This document shows, piece after piece, positions 34,832 through 43,765 of a stretch of 64,000 nucleotides of DNA. The notes under the pieces were generated by a model, which ran no database searches, was not told the DNA's origin, and saw only the letters and a program-made list of their open reading frames with translations. The DNA is from Rhizobium sp. RU33A. Lineage in GTDB: Bacteria > Pseudomonadota > Alphaproteobacteria > Rhizobiales > Rhizobiaceae. The position numbers and the translations under genes are program-made. The stretch is taken from contig NZ_FTMQ01000001.1 in the NCBI RefSeq assembly GCF_900156055.1, positions 744,001 to 808,000 on the forward strand, given 5' to 3'. Position 1 is the stretch's first letter. Every line of letters begins with the position of its first letter.

Positions 34832-37606
34832 ATGCGCCTGTGCTTCATTGCCATCCTCTCGCTGTTTTGCCTTTCTGGCCCTTCGGCCGCACAAGACCCC
34901 GGTTGGGACCCGCGCATTGCGACCGGGACGCTCGACAACCGACTGCGCTACTTCCTGCATGACAGCGGCAAGGAGACGGACCCCTTCAATATCCGCCTGA
35001 TCGTGCATGCCGGTTCGGTGGACGAGCCTGTGCCGAGCGGCATTGCCCATATCCTCGAACATATGGTGTTCCAGTCGAACGAGGCTCGTGGACGTTCCAT
35101 GCACGAAGAGATCGAGGCGCTCGGGTGGCGGACCGGCGTAGAGATCAATGCGGTGACGCGGGAAGCGGAGACGCAGTTCATGCTGCGCACCCGCCCTGAT
35201 GATGCGCTCGACCTCACGGGATCGCTGCAATTCATGGCCGATCTGGTGATGAAGCCGGCACTGGAGGCTGAGGACTGGGAGAAGGAACGCTTCGTTATCC
35301 TCGAAGAGCTGCGCCAGACGGTAAGCGTCGCCGACCGGGTCAGCCGCCTGAAGAAGGCCGCCCTGCGCACGGGGTCGCGCTACGTCGACCGGCCGACAAT
35401 CGGCACCCATGCCGGCATATCGCGCACATCGATCAAAGAGATCCGCAGCTTTTACGAAAGCTTCTATCGCGCCTCCAACATGACGCTGATCGTCTCCGGT
35501 CGCATTGACAAGGAAGCGGCACGTGAGGCCCTTGAGAGGGCTTTCGGTCCCGCACCGACGCTGCCGGCACCGGAGCGCGACTACCGTATTTTGCCCCTGA
35601 AGGAGGGTCTCGACGTCAACCTGGTTCAGGACCAGCAGGGCTCAAGCTCGCAAGTGACCTATGCCCTGCGGCTGCCCATGCCGAACCGGCTGACGGATGC
35701 GGGCCAGATCGCCTATCTGCAGCAGTATTTCCTGACGCGGTTGATCCGCGATGCCGTGCAGGCGGCGGCACCGTATCATGCGGCGGTCACTGACAGCCTT
35801 GGCTTTGCAGCGCAGGAAACGACCGAGGAGCGGCTGATCCTCGCCTTTAACGCCCGTACCGACAACCACGCAGCAACTATACCTGTGCTGATGGAAACAG
35901 TCGAACGGCTGCGGCGTGAAGGTGTGTCGCGCGACGGGTTTGAAAGCCTGATGACGCGCGCCCGCGCAATCAACGAGAACAACAGAAAAGCAGCCGAGAA
36001 CCGAACCTATGCGGAATGGGAGGACCGGATCGCTTCTGCGGTTTTGACCGGCTCGGTCGTTGATGATCCCGCAACCCGCACAGCTCGCACTGCCGCTCTC
36101 CTCGATCGCATCACGTTCGAGAGGCTCAACACGCGCCTGCGGGAGATGCTGGCAGCCGAGGATCAGGTCCTGTTCTACCAGGTGCCGGGCGGCGTTTCGG
36201 TGACGCTGCCGACGGTTGCCACCGTGGAGGCGGAACGGGCGCGTTGGGCGGCCATGGCGGACCTTCCACCACGCCAGCCGTTGAGCCAGGAGCCCGAGGT
36301 TGCAACCGCCGCACCCGTCTGGCCAGCCGATCGACAGGTGGCCAGATCGGGCCGCATCACTGCCGAGAGCCGCACCGGAAATCCCGATGTCATCGAATGG
36401 ACGCTGTCAAACGGGGACGTGGTGGTCTGGCTGGTGCGGGATACGCCGGATGGCAAGATCTATCTCTCGGGCCAATCACGCCCGGGCTACCTCAATAGCC
36501 TTTTCGCAAGCTCGGCCTCCCAGGCGGCGGTCCAGCTTTTTGATCAGAGTGGCTTCACCTTCTGGAGTCAGTCCGAACACGATCTCTGGGCCAAAGAGCA
36601 GGTGCAGCAGTGGAGCATCGCGCTCAAGGAAGGCGATCTCGACGCCGGCATCGCTGCTGCCCCGGCCGATCTCCCGGCCCGCCTTGAGACCTATGCCGCA
36701 ATCATTGCTTTCGGCGGCGTAAGGCCGGAAGCCGTCGAGGCCTTGCATGCGCAGATCAACGACCAACGGCCGGATGAGGTTGCCGCACAGCGCACCAAAC
36801 TGCTTTACGGCGAAGCAGGTGCGGTCGATACGTTGCAGGACCTGAGGCATGTTGGTGCGGAAGAGTTGAGCGAGATCGCGCGCACCCACTTTCACCAACC
36901 GGTGACCTGGTATGCCGTCGGCCCCGAGCCCGGCTCTGAGATCCGCGACAGCTTCGCCTCCGTGATCGGCGCCGTCCCGCGTACGGCCTCGATGACGACG
37001 GAGGTCGCCCTGCAAAGGGCCGGGCGGCATGCGGCCGAGGTCGAAGTCTTCTCCGACGATCGCGCACGCGTCGAGATTTCCTTCTTCGCCGGGCTCGACT
37101 GGACGCCCGAGGCAAGCTTCGTCATCTCGACGCTGACACCGATTGCCCAGCAGAACCTGAAGAAGGAACTGCGCAATGTTCTCGGTGGCATCTACAGCCT
37201 CGAATTCGAGCTGGAGGCCGATCCCGATCAGGATCGTGTTCTCGGCACGCTCGCCTTTTACTGCGCACCGGACCGCACGGAGGAACTGACGCAAGCCGCA
37301 TTTGCCGTACTCGATCGCATGCCGGAGATTGCCAGACAGGCGGATGTGGAGAAGATCCGCTCCGACATTGCCTTCGCCGAGGGAAGTCGTCTGACTGATC
37401 CTAACACCTGGCTACGCCGCCTTGCTCTCAGCCATCGCCGCTACGGTGACGCCGGATATCTGCGGCGCATGCAGGGGCTTGGCGATCGGGTCACGGCGCA
37501 ACGGCTTGGCGCCCATGCGAACCATATCTTCCGCACTGAAAATATCGCCGTGCTTACCAAGCTGCCGCTTGTCACGGCCGCCAGGCCGGAACGCGAGGTC
37601 GAATGA
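34832..37606 (+). CDS. periplasmic M16 zinc protease (PqqL/FusC-like)
   Basis: 924 aa from ATG 34832, chosen because it starts a clean signal peptide (MRLCFIAILSLFCLSGPSAA-QD). An upstream TTG would precede it with charged residues. The inverted zinc motif HILEH is at 73-77, and glutamates at 152 and 159 (KERFVILEEL) supply the third ligand region, so the N-terminal domain looks active. The two-half M16 length fits PqqL and FusC. FusC of Pectobacterium cuts plant ferredoxin after import by a TonB receptor, and E. coli pqqL sits next to a TonB receptor gene. Here the gene precedes FecI, FecR and a signalling TonB receptor, so cleavage of an imported iron protein is a reasonable inference. Confidence 0.85.
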   Translation: MRLCFIAILSLFCLSGPSAAQDPGWDPRIATGTLDNRLRYFLHDSGKETDPFNIRLIVHAGSVDEPVPSGIAHILEHMVFQSNEARGRSMHEEIEALGWRTGVEINAVTREAETQFMLRTRPDDALDLTGSLQFMADLVMKPALEAEDWEKERFVILEELRQTVSVADRVSRLKKAALRTGSRYVDRPTIGTHAGISRTSIKEIRSFYESFYRASNMTLIVSGRIDKEAAREALERAFGPAPTLPAPERDYRILPLKEGLDVNLVQDQQGSSSQVTYALRLPMPNRLTDAGQIAYLQQYFLTRLIRDAVQAAAPYHAAVTDSLGFAAQETTEERLILAFNARTDNHAATIPVLMETVERLRREGVSRDGFESLMTRARAINENNRKAAENRTYAEWEDRIASAVLTGSVVDDPATRTARTAALLDRITFERLNTRLREMLAAEDQVLFYQVPGGVSVTLPTVATVEAERARWAAMADLPPRQPLSQEPEVATAAPVWPADRQVARSGRITAESRTGNPDVIEWTLSNGDVVVWLVRDTPDGKIYLSGQSRPGYLNSLFASSASQAAVQLFDQSGFTFWSQSEHDLWAKEQVQQWSIALKEGDLDAGIAAAPADLPARLETYAAIIAFGGVRPEAVEALHAQINDQRPDEVAAQRTKLLYGEAGAVDTLQDLRHVGAEELSEIARTHFHQPVTWYAVGPEPGSEIRDSFASVIGAVPRTASMTTEVALQRAGRHAAEVEVFSDDRARVEISFFAGLDWTPEASFVISTLTPIAQQNLKKELRNVLGGIYSLEFELEADPDQDRVLGTLAFYCAPDRTEELTQAAFAVLDRMPEIARQADVEKIRSDIAFAEGSRLTDPNTWLRRLALSHRRYGDAGYLRRMQGLGDRVTAQRLGAHANHIFRTENIAVLTKLPLVTAARPEREVE

Positions 37607-37688
37607 CGGGGATGCCAGCCCAGGCGGAGCCATTGCGCGCTTGGCTGAGGCTGGCGTCGTCGCTCATGTCCTTCGGCAAGGGATCATC

Positions 37689-38210
37689 ATGACCGGCGAC
37701 ACCCAGAGGCTGGACGACGCGTTTCTCGGCATGCGGCAGTCGCTCTACCGGGCGATCCTGCGGATCGTGCGCGATGCGGCCGAGGCCGAGGAGTTGACGC
37801 ACGACGCCTATCTGAGAGCGCGCCGGGCGCTCGACCAGGGCACGCCTGGCAATATCGAGGCCTTTCTCTGGCAGACCGCTCGCAATCTCGCCCTCGATCA
37901 CCTCCGCCGGCGCAAGGTGCGGGCCCTGCATGAGGAGCGGGAATTCCAAGCGGCCGATACCGTTGTTGTCGTCGATCCCCAGCCGAGCATCGAAGATCAG
38001 GCCATCCAGCGCGACCTGGTCAAGGCCTTCAATCGTGCGCTGCTGACGCTTCCGCCGCGCGCCCGTTCGGCCTGGTGCCTCAACCGGCTAGAAGGCCTTG
38101 CCTATCCCGAGATCGCCAGAAGGCTGGGGGTCTCGCCCAACACCGTGTTCAACGACATGAAGATGGCCATGGCCGTCCTCATGGAAATCCGGGAGAAAAT
38201 GGAGCGATGA
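37689..38210 (+). CDS. FecI-type ECF sigma factor
   Basis: 173 aa from ATG 37689, with AAGGGA five bases ahead; the upstream in-frame extension overlaps the protease gene. Region 2 is LYRAILRIVRDAAEAEELTHDAYLRA with WQTARNLALDHLRR. Region 4 is ALLTLPPRARSAWCLNRLEGLAYPEIARRLGVSPNTVF, a clear helix-turn-helix. It should be held or activated by the adjacent FecR and direct transcription of the TonB receptor gene. Confidence 0.92.
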   Translation: MTGDTQRLDDAFLGMRQSLYRAILRIVRDAAEAEELTHDAYLRARRALDQGTPGNIEAFLWQTARNLALDHLRRRKVRALHEEREFQAADTVVVVDPQPSIEDQAIQRDLVKAFNRALLTLPPRARSAWCLNRLEGLAYPEIARRLGVSPNTVFNDMKMAMAVLMEIREKMER

Positions 38211-38253
38211 GCCGCGTACACGGGCGCGAATCTGCAATTTTTGGGAGGAGAAC

Positions 38254-38268
38254 TGATTTGAAACGTCA
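38254..38268. promoter_or_regulatory. candidate RirA-type operator before fecR, overlapping a possible leader ORF
   Basis: TGATTTGAAACGTCA fits TGA-N9-TCA. It also overlaps the start of a 20-codon frame (TTG 38258 to TGA 38320) that has GGAGGAG seven bases upstream and overlaps the fecR start, so translational coupling is another reading of this stretch. Confidence 0.35.
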
Positions 38269-38303
38269 TCTATTCATATGCACCATTTCAGCGAAAGACC
38301 GTC

Positions 38304-39299
38304 ATGCACGCAGTGACTGACAATGAGGACCAGGCGCGCTATCGGCATCCGGACCCGATCATAGACCAGGCACTCGAATGGGTGTTGAAGCGTCAGGCGG
38401 GGGAGGTCGATCAGGATGCGCTTGATGCCTGGCTGGCCGAAGGTGCGGACAGGGGCGCGGCCTTGGCACGGGTGCTGGCGCTCTATGAATGTCCCGCATT
38501 GACCGTCGCTTCCGCCCAGACGGCGACGGCATCGCTGCTGCCGGTCGAGGCCATCAGACACTCGCCGGCTATCACCCGGCGCTCTCCGCGTCTGTCTCTC
38601 GCGCTCGCGGCTTCGATCACCGCCGCCATCCTCGTGCCGCTGCTTGGAAGCGACTGGCTCCTCGGCTTGCAGGCCGACCATCGGACTGCTGCCGGCGAGA
38701 TCGTCGCGGTCGATCTGCCCGACGGCTCCCGCATGCAGATGAACAGCCAGACGGCAGTGCGCCTCGATTTCACAGATGGTAGGCGGGCCGTGCGGCTTCT
38801 CGAGGGTGAGGCCTATTTCGAGGTGGCACATGACGCTGCCCGGCCGTTCAGCGTGACAGGGGCCTATGGCACTGTGACGGTGACGGGCACGGCTTTTGAT
38901 GTGGCGCGCGGTGATGCAGAAGACGTCGTGCACCTGGAAAGCGGTCGCGTCGTCTTGACCCGCGATGGCGAGCAATCGAGCCCGGTTGCCATGACGCCGG
39001 GCCAGACGGCCGCCGTCGATCACACACGGATCGCATTCCTTCCTCAGGGAGACGATGAAAGCCGGCTTGCCTGGCGCGAAGGCTGGATCCAGCTTTCCGC
39101 CATTCCCTTGCGTGACGCCCTCATGGAGATCGGACGCCATACGGATCTCACCATCGTCACCCTGCCGGCCGCCGCCCTTGAAACCCCCGTCAGTGGCAGC
39201 TTCCGCATCGCCGAAGCGGATGCCGCACTCGACAGCGTGGCCACCGCAGCAGGGGCGCGCATCGAGCGATTGCCGGGCGGCATCTTATTCATTCGCTAA
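38304..39299 (+). CDS. FecR-family anti-sigma/transmembrane signal protein
   Basis: 331 aa. The N-terminal cytoplasmic part (DUF4880-like, DQALEWVLKRQAGEVDQDAL) should contact the sigma factor. One membrane helix follows (~LSLALAASITAAILVPLLGS), then the periplasmic FecR domain with IVAVDLPDGSRMQMNSQTAV, LLEGEAYFEVAHDAARPF and VTGTAFDVA. The last ~65 residues resemble an STN fold (PLRDALMEIGRHTDLTIV). It passes the ligand-bound state of the receptor to FecI. The direct ribosome site is weak, with a better one in front of the overlapping short frame. Confidence 0.9.
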   Translation: MHAVTDNEDQARYRHPDPIIDQALEWVLKRQAGEVDQDALDAWLAEGADRGAALARVLALYECPALTVASAQTATASLLPVEAIRHSPAITRRSPRLSLALAASITAAILVPLLGSDWLLGLQADHRTAAGEIVAVDLPDGSRMQMNSQTAVRLDFTDGRRAVRLLEGEAYFEVAHDAARPFSVTGAYGTVTVTGTAFDVARGDAEDVVHLESGRVVLTRDGEQSSPVAMTPGQTAAVDHTRIAFLPQGDDESRLAWREGWIQLSAIPLRDALMEIGRHTDLTIVTLPAAALETPVSGSFRIAEADAALDSVATAAGARIERLPGGILFIR

Positions 39300-39381
39300 A
39301 TTCTCAAGTTTTTTTTGTGAGACCGGCCGGGCTGACACGTCATCCCCATCAGAGCCGACGCGCATGACGCGCGGCGGCGGG

Positions 39382-39399
39382 GTGACAACAGGGTGACAA
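39382..39399. promoter_or_regulatory. tandem GTGACAA repeat (7-4-7) before the TonB receptor
   Basis: GTGACAA at 39382-39388 and 39393-39399 are spaced with an 11-base period, the architecture of PhoB/OmpR-family boxes (minus strand TTGTCAC-N4-TTGTCAC). It ends 22 bases before the receptor ATG, within the leader. Confidence 0.4.
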
Positions 39400-39421
39400 G
39401 GGCTTCCGGCCCGGGATCAAG

Positions 39422-42337
39422 ATGGCAGAGCGTAGAGTATCGGTCGGCAAGCGCAGGCTTGCCATGTTCATGGTGTCCACGGCATTGGTATCGGCTTCGG
39501 CCGGTGTATTTGAGGTTCGAGCGCAGGATGCCGGGACAAGTCCGACGACGAACGGTCCCCGGGCGATCTCGATCCCTGCGCAGCCGCTCGATGCAGCCCT
39601 CAGGGCCTTCACCCGTCAGACGGGCTGGCAGGTCGGCTATGCCGCAGCCCTCGTGTCTGGCCGGACCTCAGCGGCCGTCGCCGGCGAAACCGATCCGCTG
39701 GTTGCACTGCGCGCCCTCACTGCCGGTGCCGGCATCGAGATCCGCGTGACAGGCCCCCGCACCGCATCGCTGGTTGCCGAAGGCACGATCGACGAAGCCG
39801 CTGCTGCCGGCACGACCGTTCTTGAGGAAATCACGGTCTCGTCCTCCGGCGGCGGCGTGAAACTCGGAACCGAGAGCGCAGGCGATACCGGCACCACCGT
39901 GATGGATTCGACCCAGGTCGGAATTCGCACAAGCAGCGGGGATGCCAACAGCTTTCTGCGCGGTCTGCCAAATGTGCAGTACCAGAACGACACCAACGAG
40001 AATGCCGGCGTTGAAAGCCAGGCACTCCTCAACACCAAGCCGCAAGAAGTCTCGATCTCAGGTGGGCGCACCTATGAGAACAACTTCATCCTGAACGGCA
40101 TCGGCATCAACACGATCACGGGGACCGAGGAGCCGTACGACACCGGCAACCGCGGTGAACTGTCTGACGACGATACGGCCTACAATGCCGATCGCATCTA
40201 TGGCTTGCATTCACAGACGGTGTTCGTGCCCACGGATTTTGTTAAATCCGCAACGGTCATCGACAGCAATGCGTCGGCCCGTTACGGCGCCTTCCAGGGC
40301 GGTGTCGTCGAGTACGAACTGATGCAGCCCGCAACCGACAGACTGAGAGCATTGGCCTCGGTGGAATACGAGAGTGATGACCTCGTCAAATACAATCTCG
40401 CGACAGAGGACGGTCTCAATCCGAATGCGATAGGTGAGCCGGAATTCTACAAGAAGAAGAAGGCCTTCTCCGTCACCGGTCCGATCACGGACAACATCGC
40501 CGTCATCGGCCAGTACAGCGTGACGGATGCCTGGACCAACAAGGCGAAGAACTACATCTACGGCGACGAGCTCGTGCAGTCCGAATCCAAGAATGAGTTC
40601 TACCGGTTTCAGGCCAATGCAGAGACGGATCTCGGCCTGTTCAAGCTGGAAGGCATTCACACCGACTACTATCAGGATTTCGAGTCGGACGATTACCGGG
40701 TCCTTGAGATTGATACTGCGACCCGGACCTATGCAGGCAAGCTCGAGAATTTGTACGAGTTCGAGGATTTTTCGCTCGGTGGCGTAGCGCTTTCCAACGT
40801 TTCTCTGACCAGCAAGATCACGGCATCGAAATCCGACGCGCTCAACCTCGGTGGCGATAACACGATCCGAAACTGGATCTCGACCTACTGGCGCACCATT
40901 TCGGGGACAAGAACCAAGGTCTTCGAATCGAGCATGCTCGACTGGTGCCGCGTCGATCCGACCTCGACCACCACCACATCTTGCCGAGAAGGCGGAATGG
41001 GCAAGGAGCGCGGTCAGGGGCAGGAAAGCTACACCTGGTCCCAGGCTCTGGCAGGCGATATTGAGAATGGTACTTTCCGGACCGGCTACGAGTTCGGCTA
41101 CACTGAGGCGCACCGTTGGCGGGCAGAAGACTACGTTAGCTACACCTACAACGTCGCTCAAGCCTATACGGCCTTGAGGGCCGCGAACATTTCGACATTT
41201 ACCTGTAACACGACGGAAGAGTGCTACGGCGAACAGTTCGCGTATAGCAAGACGGTCCACAAGGCGTACGATATCCATACGCAGATCATGCAGGCAAACG
41301 CCTATCTGGAGTTCGACCAGACCTTCGACTGGCTGAACCTCCGCCCCGGCATCCGCATCGACTATGACGACTATCAGGGCAACCTGAACATATCTCCGCG
41401 CCTGGTTGCGACGGTAACGCCGATGGAGGATTTCAGCATTTCCGGTGGTTTCAACCGGTACTACGACGCTGCCAATCTTTCTTACGCAATTCGTAACCAG
41501 CAACCACGCGTCACGACCTACTCAAGGACGCCGAGCTCCACAGGTGTCGTCAGGGATTTCACAACGACGCCGACGCAAACCTATTACACCCTTGATGCTG
41601 CGGATCTGAAGACGCCCTATACGGACGAGTTCACTGCCGCGATCAACTTTACCGATCCTTTGACCGAGGGTGAATGGCGCTTTCGCTATCTGCACCGTAG
41701 TTCTCGTGATCAGTATTCTTCGCAGACGCCCACGAATACGTCCTATGTGCTGACCAACAATGCCAAAGGCTCATATGATTCCCTGACGGCCGAATATGCC
41801 AAGGAACTGCCGACAGCCACCTGGAACCCGGCGGACAATTCCCTCCTTGCCGCCTCAATTACCTGGGCAGACAAAAATGTCTCAGCCGACAGTTACTTCG
41901 TCGACGAGGACGATCTGGAAAACCGGATTTCATACAAGGGAACATCCTACACGCAGGCTGGCTTCAAAGCCGTCACCGGCAACATGGACATTCCGCTGCG
42001 CGCCCAGGTCGGTCTCTCCGCCAGCTTCTTTGACGAGCGGCTGACGCTTGGTCTCGCTGCCAACTACAACTTCGCATATGATGGCGTCGAGGACACCGAC
42101 GACAATGAGAGCATTGATGGAGTGCTGCATGACGTCTGGGATGACAAGGCTTTCGCTGCCGTGCTGACCGTTGATTTGAGCGGCTCTTACAAGTTCGCAT
42201 CCGTGGACGAGCATGGAATGACCGTGAACTTCAAGGTCGTCAATCTCTTCAACGAGCTTGGCAACGCGACGTCATCGAGCAGCAATCCCTGGGTCATCGG
42301 CCGCACTCTCTGGGTCGGCGCCTCTGCGGAGTTTTGA
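39422..42337 (+). CDS. TonB-dependent receptor with N-terminal signalling (STN) domain
   Basis: 971 aa. The signal peptide ends near FEVRAQ-DAG. Residues ~42-115 form a Secretin/TonB N-terminal domain (IPAQPLDAALRAFTRQTGWQ through AGAGIEIRVTG) that talks to FecR. A plug domain follows (~140-290, with SFLRGLPNVQYQND, NFILNGIGIN and SNASARYGAFQGGVVEYEL), then a long barrel ending in LWVGASAEF. The receptor is larger than usual siderophore receptors and has Cys pairs in extracellular-looking loops (~CRVDPTSTTTTSCRE and CNTTEECYGE). This would suit a protein or other large ligand. It is last in the protease-FecI-FecR-receptor cluster. Confidence 0.9.
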   Translation: MAERRVSVGKRRLAMFMVSTALVSASAGVFEVRAQDAGTSPTTNGPRAISIPAQPLDAALRAFTRQTGWQVGYAAALVSGRTSAAVAGETDPLVALRALTAGAGIEIRVTGPRTASLVAEGTIDEAAAAGTTVLEEITVSSSGGGVKLGTESAGDTGTTVMDSTQVGIRTSSGDANSFLRGLPNVQYQNDTNENAGVESQALLNTKPQEVSISGGRTYENNFILNGIGINTITGTEEPYDTGNRGELSDDDTAYNADRIYGLHSQTVFVPTDFVKSATVIDSNASARYGAFQGGVVEYELMQPATDRLRALASVEYESDDLVKYNLATEDGLNPNAIGEPEFYKKKKAFSVTGPITDNIAVIGQYSVTDAWTNKAKNYIYGDELVQSESKNEFYRFQANAETDLGLFKLEGIHTDYYQDFESDDYRVLEIDTATRTYAGKLENLYEFEDFSLGGVALSNVSLTSKITASKSDALNLGGDNTIRNWISTYWRTISGTRTKVFESSMLDWCRVDPTSTTTTSCREGGMGKERGQGQESYTWSQALAGDIENGTFRTGYEFGYTEAHRWRAEDYVSYTYNVAQAYTALRAANISTFTCNTTEECYGEQFAYSKTVHKAYDIHTQIMQANAYLEFDQTFDWLNLRPGIRIDYDDYQGNLNISPRLVATVTPMEDFSISGGFNRYYDAANLSYAIRNQQPRVTTYSRTPSSTGVVRDFTTTPTQTYYTLDAADLKTPYTDEFTAAINFTDPLTEGEWRFRYLHRSSRDQYSSQTPTNTSYVLTNNAKGSYDSLTAEYAKELPTATWNPADNSLLAASITWADKNVSADSYFVDEDDLENRISYKGTSYTQAGFKAVTGNMDIPLRAQVGLSASFFDERLTLGLAANYNFAYDGVEDTDDNESIDGVLHDVWDDKAFAAVLTVDLSGSYKFASVDEHGMTVNFKVVNLFNELGNATSSSSNPWVIGRTLWVGASAEF

Positions 42338-42356
42338 GCCGCCCTCGGTGTATCGG

Positions 42357-42387
42357 ACAGTGCCGCTGCCACGCCGTGCGGCACTGT
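42357..42387. terminator. bidirectional terminator after the signalling TonB receptor
   Basis: ACAGTGCCGC pairs perfectly with GCGGCACTGT (10 bp, 11-base loop), 19 bases after the receptor stop and 40 bases from the stop of the convergent response-regulator gene. Confidence 0.78.
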
Positions 42388-42427
42388 ATCTTCGACCCGC
42401 CAGGGAGCCTGGCCAACGCTAGACGCT

Positions 42428-43765
42428 TCAGGTGTCGTCGGGGCTGATGTTCAGGCGTCGCATCTTCTCCCACAGTGTGGTTCGCGACACGCCAAGCGCT
42501 TCGGCGGCTTCCTTGGGTGATCCGTCGGCGCGCGCGAGGGCCGCCTTGATGTGAGCCCGTTCGGCGGCGTCGCGCACGTCGGCGAGTGTGGCATTCATGT
42601 CTGGAACGACGCCAAGGCCTGTGTCCGCTACGACCAGACCCTCGGGGAATAGCTCCGCCTCGGACAGGACATGGCCGTCACCCATGGCGACGGCGCGGTC
42701 GACGCGGTTGATCAGTTCGCGGATGTTTCCGGGCCAGCGGTGGCGCTTGGCCGCTTCATGAGCCGCCTGGTCGACGACGATGCTGCCGTGCCCAAGCCTT
42801 GATGCTGCGGCAGATGCGAAGCTCTCGAGCAGTGACGGCAGCTCTTCATGTCTTTCTCTGAGCGGCGGCAGCTTGCAGGCGATGACGTTGATGCGGAACC
42901 AGAGATCCTTCCGGAACTGGCCGTCTGCCACCATGGCGCCGAGATCCTTGTTGGTTGCGCAGACGAGACGCGCTCCGAATTTGCGTGTCTCGCTTCCCCC
43001 AAGCCGTCGGAATTCCCGCGTTTCCAGAATGCGCAGCAACTTCACCTGCAGCACGGGGGACAGGTCGCCGATCTCGTCCAGAAACAGCGTGCCTTCGTCG
43101 GCCTCCTCGAAGAAGCCGCGATGCATGCCCGAAGCGCCGGTAAAGGAACCGCGCTCATGGCCGAAAAGCAGAGAATCCGCGAGTTCTGCTGGCAATGCGC
43201 CGCAGTTAACAGGGACAAACGGCAGGTTCTTGCGTGGGCCGGCCTCATGGACATAGCGGGCCGCGACCTCCTTGCCGGTTCCCGTCTCCCCGAGGACGAG
43301 GACCGGCAGATCGATTTCGGCTGCCCGCAAAAGTGTCGCGCCGATCTTGCGCATCGCACTGCTGCCGGAAAATGCGGCCCCAACCTGTGGCCCGCTGCTC
43401 TTGCGGCGGCTGATACCCTGCAAGGTCTCGACAAGCTGATCGAGATCGAAAGGTTTGCTGACGTAATCGACCGCGCCGTCCCGCACCAGGCGAACGGCCT
43501 GGTCGATGTCGCCATAGGCCGTCATGAAGATGACCGGGACCAATCCGAAGCGTTCGAAATGCCGGCGCATGATGGTTTCGCCGTCGCCATCCGGCAGCCG
43601 GATATCCGAGAGGATGATGTCGGGTGCTCCAGCCTTGAGCGCTGCATTGGCTTCTGCTGCCGAACGCGCCCATCTGACGGTGAAGCCTTCCAGGACAAGT
43701 CTTTGTTGCAGCGACTGGCCAAGCGTCGCGTCGTCCTCGACCACCAGTATGCGACCTGCCGTCAT
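42428..43765 (-). CDS. sigma-54-dependent response regulator (NtrC/DctD family)
   Basis: 445 aa. Receiver domain ~1-120 (RILVVEDDATL; phospho-Asp in IILSDIRLPDGDG; KPF near 104). The AAA+ domain has Walker A GETGTGKE, Walker B GTLFLDEIGD and the sigma-54 contact loop HERGSFTGA, with Ser in place of the first Ala of GAFTGA. A Fis-type helix-turn-helix is at the end (PKEAAEALGVSRTTLWEKMRRL). It activates sigma-54 promoters after phosphorylation by the kinase gene it overlaps (ATGA, 43762-43765). The targets are unknown; no convincing -24/-12 promoter was found nearby by eye. Confidence 0.92.
   Translation of the reverse strand: MTAGRILVVEDDATLGQSLQQRLVLEGFTVRWARSAAEANAALKAGAPDIILSDIRLPDGDGETIMRRHFERFGLVPVIFMTAYGDIDQAVRLVRDGAVDYVSKPFDLDQLVETLQGISRRKSSGPQVGAAFSGSSAMRKIGATLLRAAEIDLPVLVLGETGTGKEVAARYVHEAGPRKNLPFVPVNCGALPAELADSLLFGHERGSFTGASGMHRGFFEEADEGTLFLDEIGDLSPVLQVKLLRILETREFRRLGGSETRKFGARLVCATNKDLGAMVADGQFRKDLWFRINVIACKLPPLRERHEELPSLLESFASAAASRLGHGSIVVDQAAHEAAKRHRWPGNIRELINRVDRAVAMGDGHVLSEAELFPEGLVVADTGLGVVPDMNATLADVRDAAERAHIKAALARADGSPKEAAEALGVSRTTLWEKMRRLNISPDDT

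Noticed and set aside
39302-39322. Hairpin TCTCA/TGAGA with eight Ts after fecR
   Set aside because: The stem is five weak pairs and the T-run is in the loop, so it is not a standard terminator.
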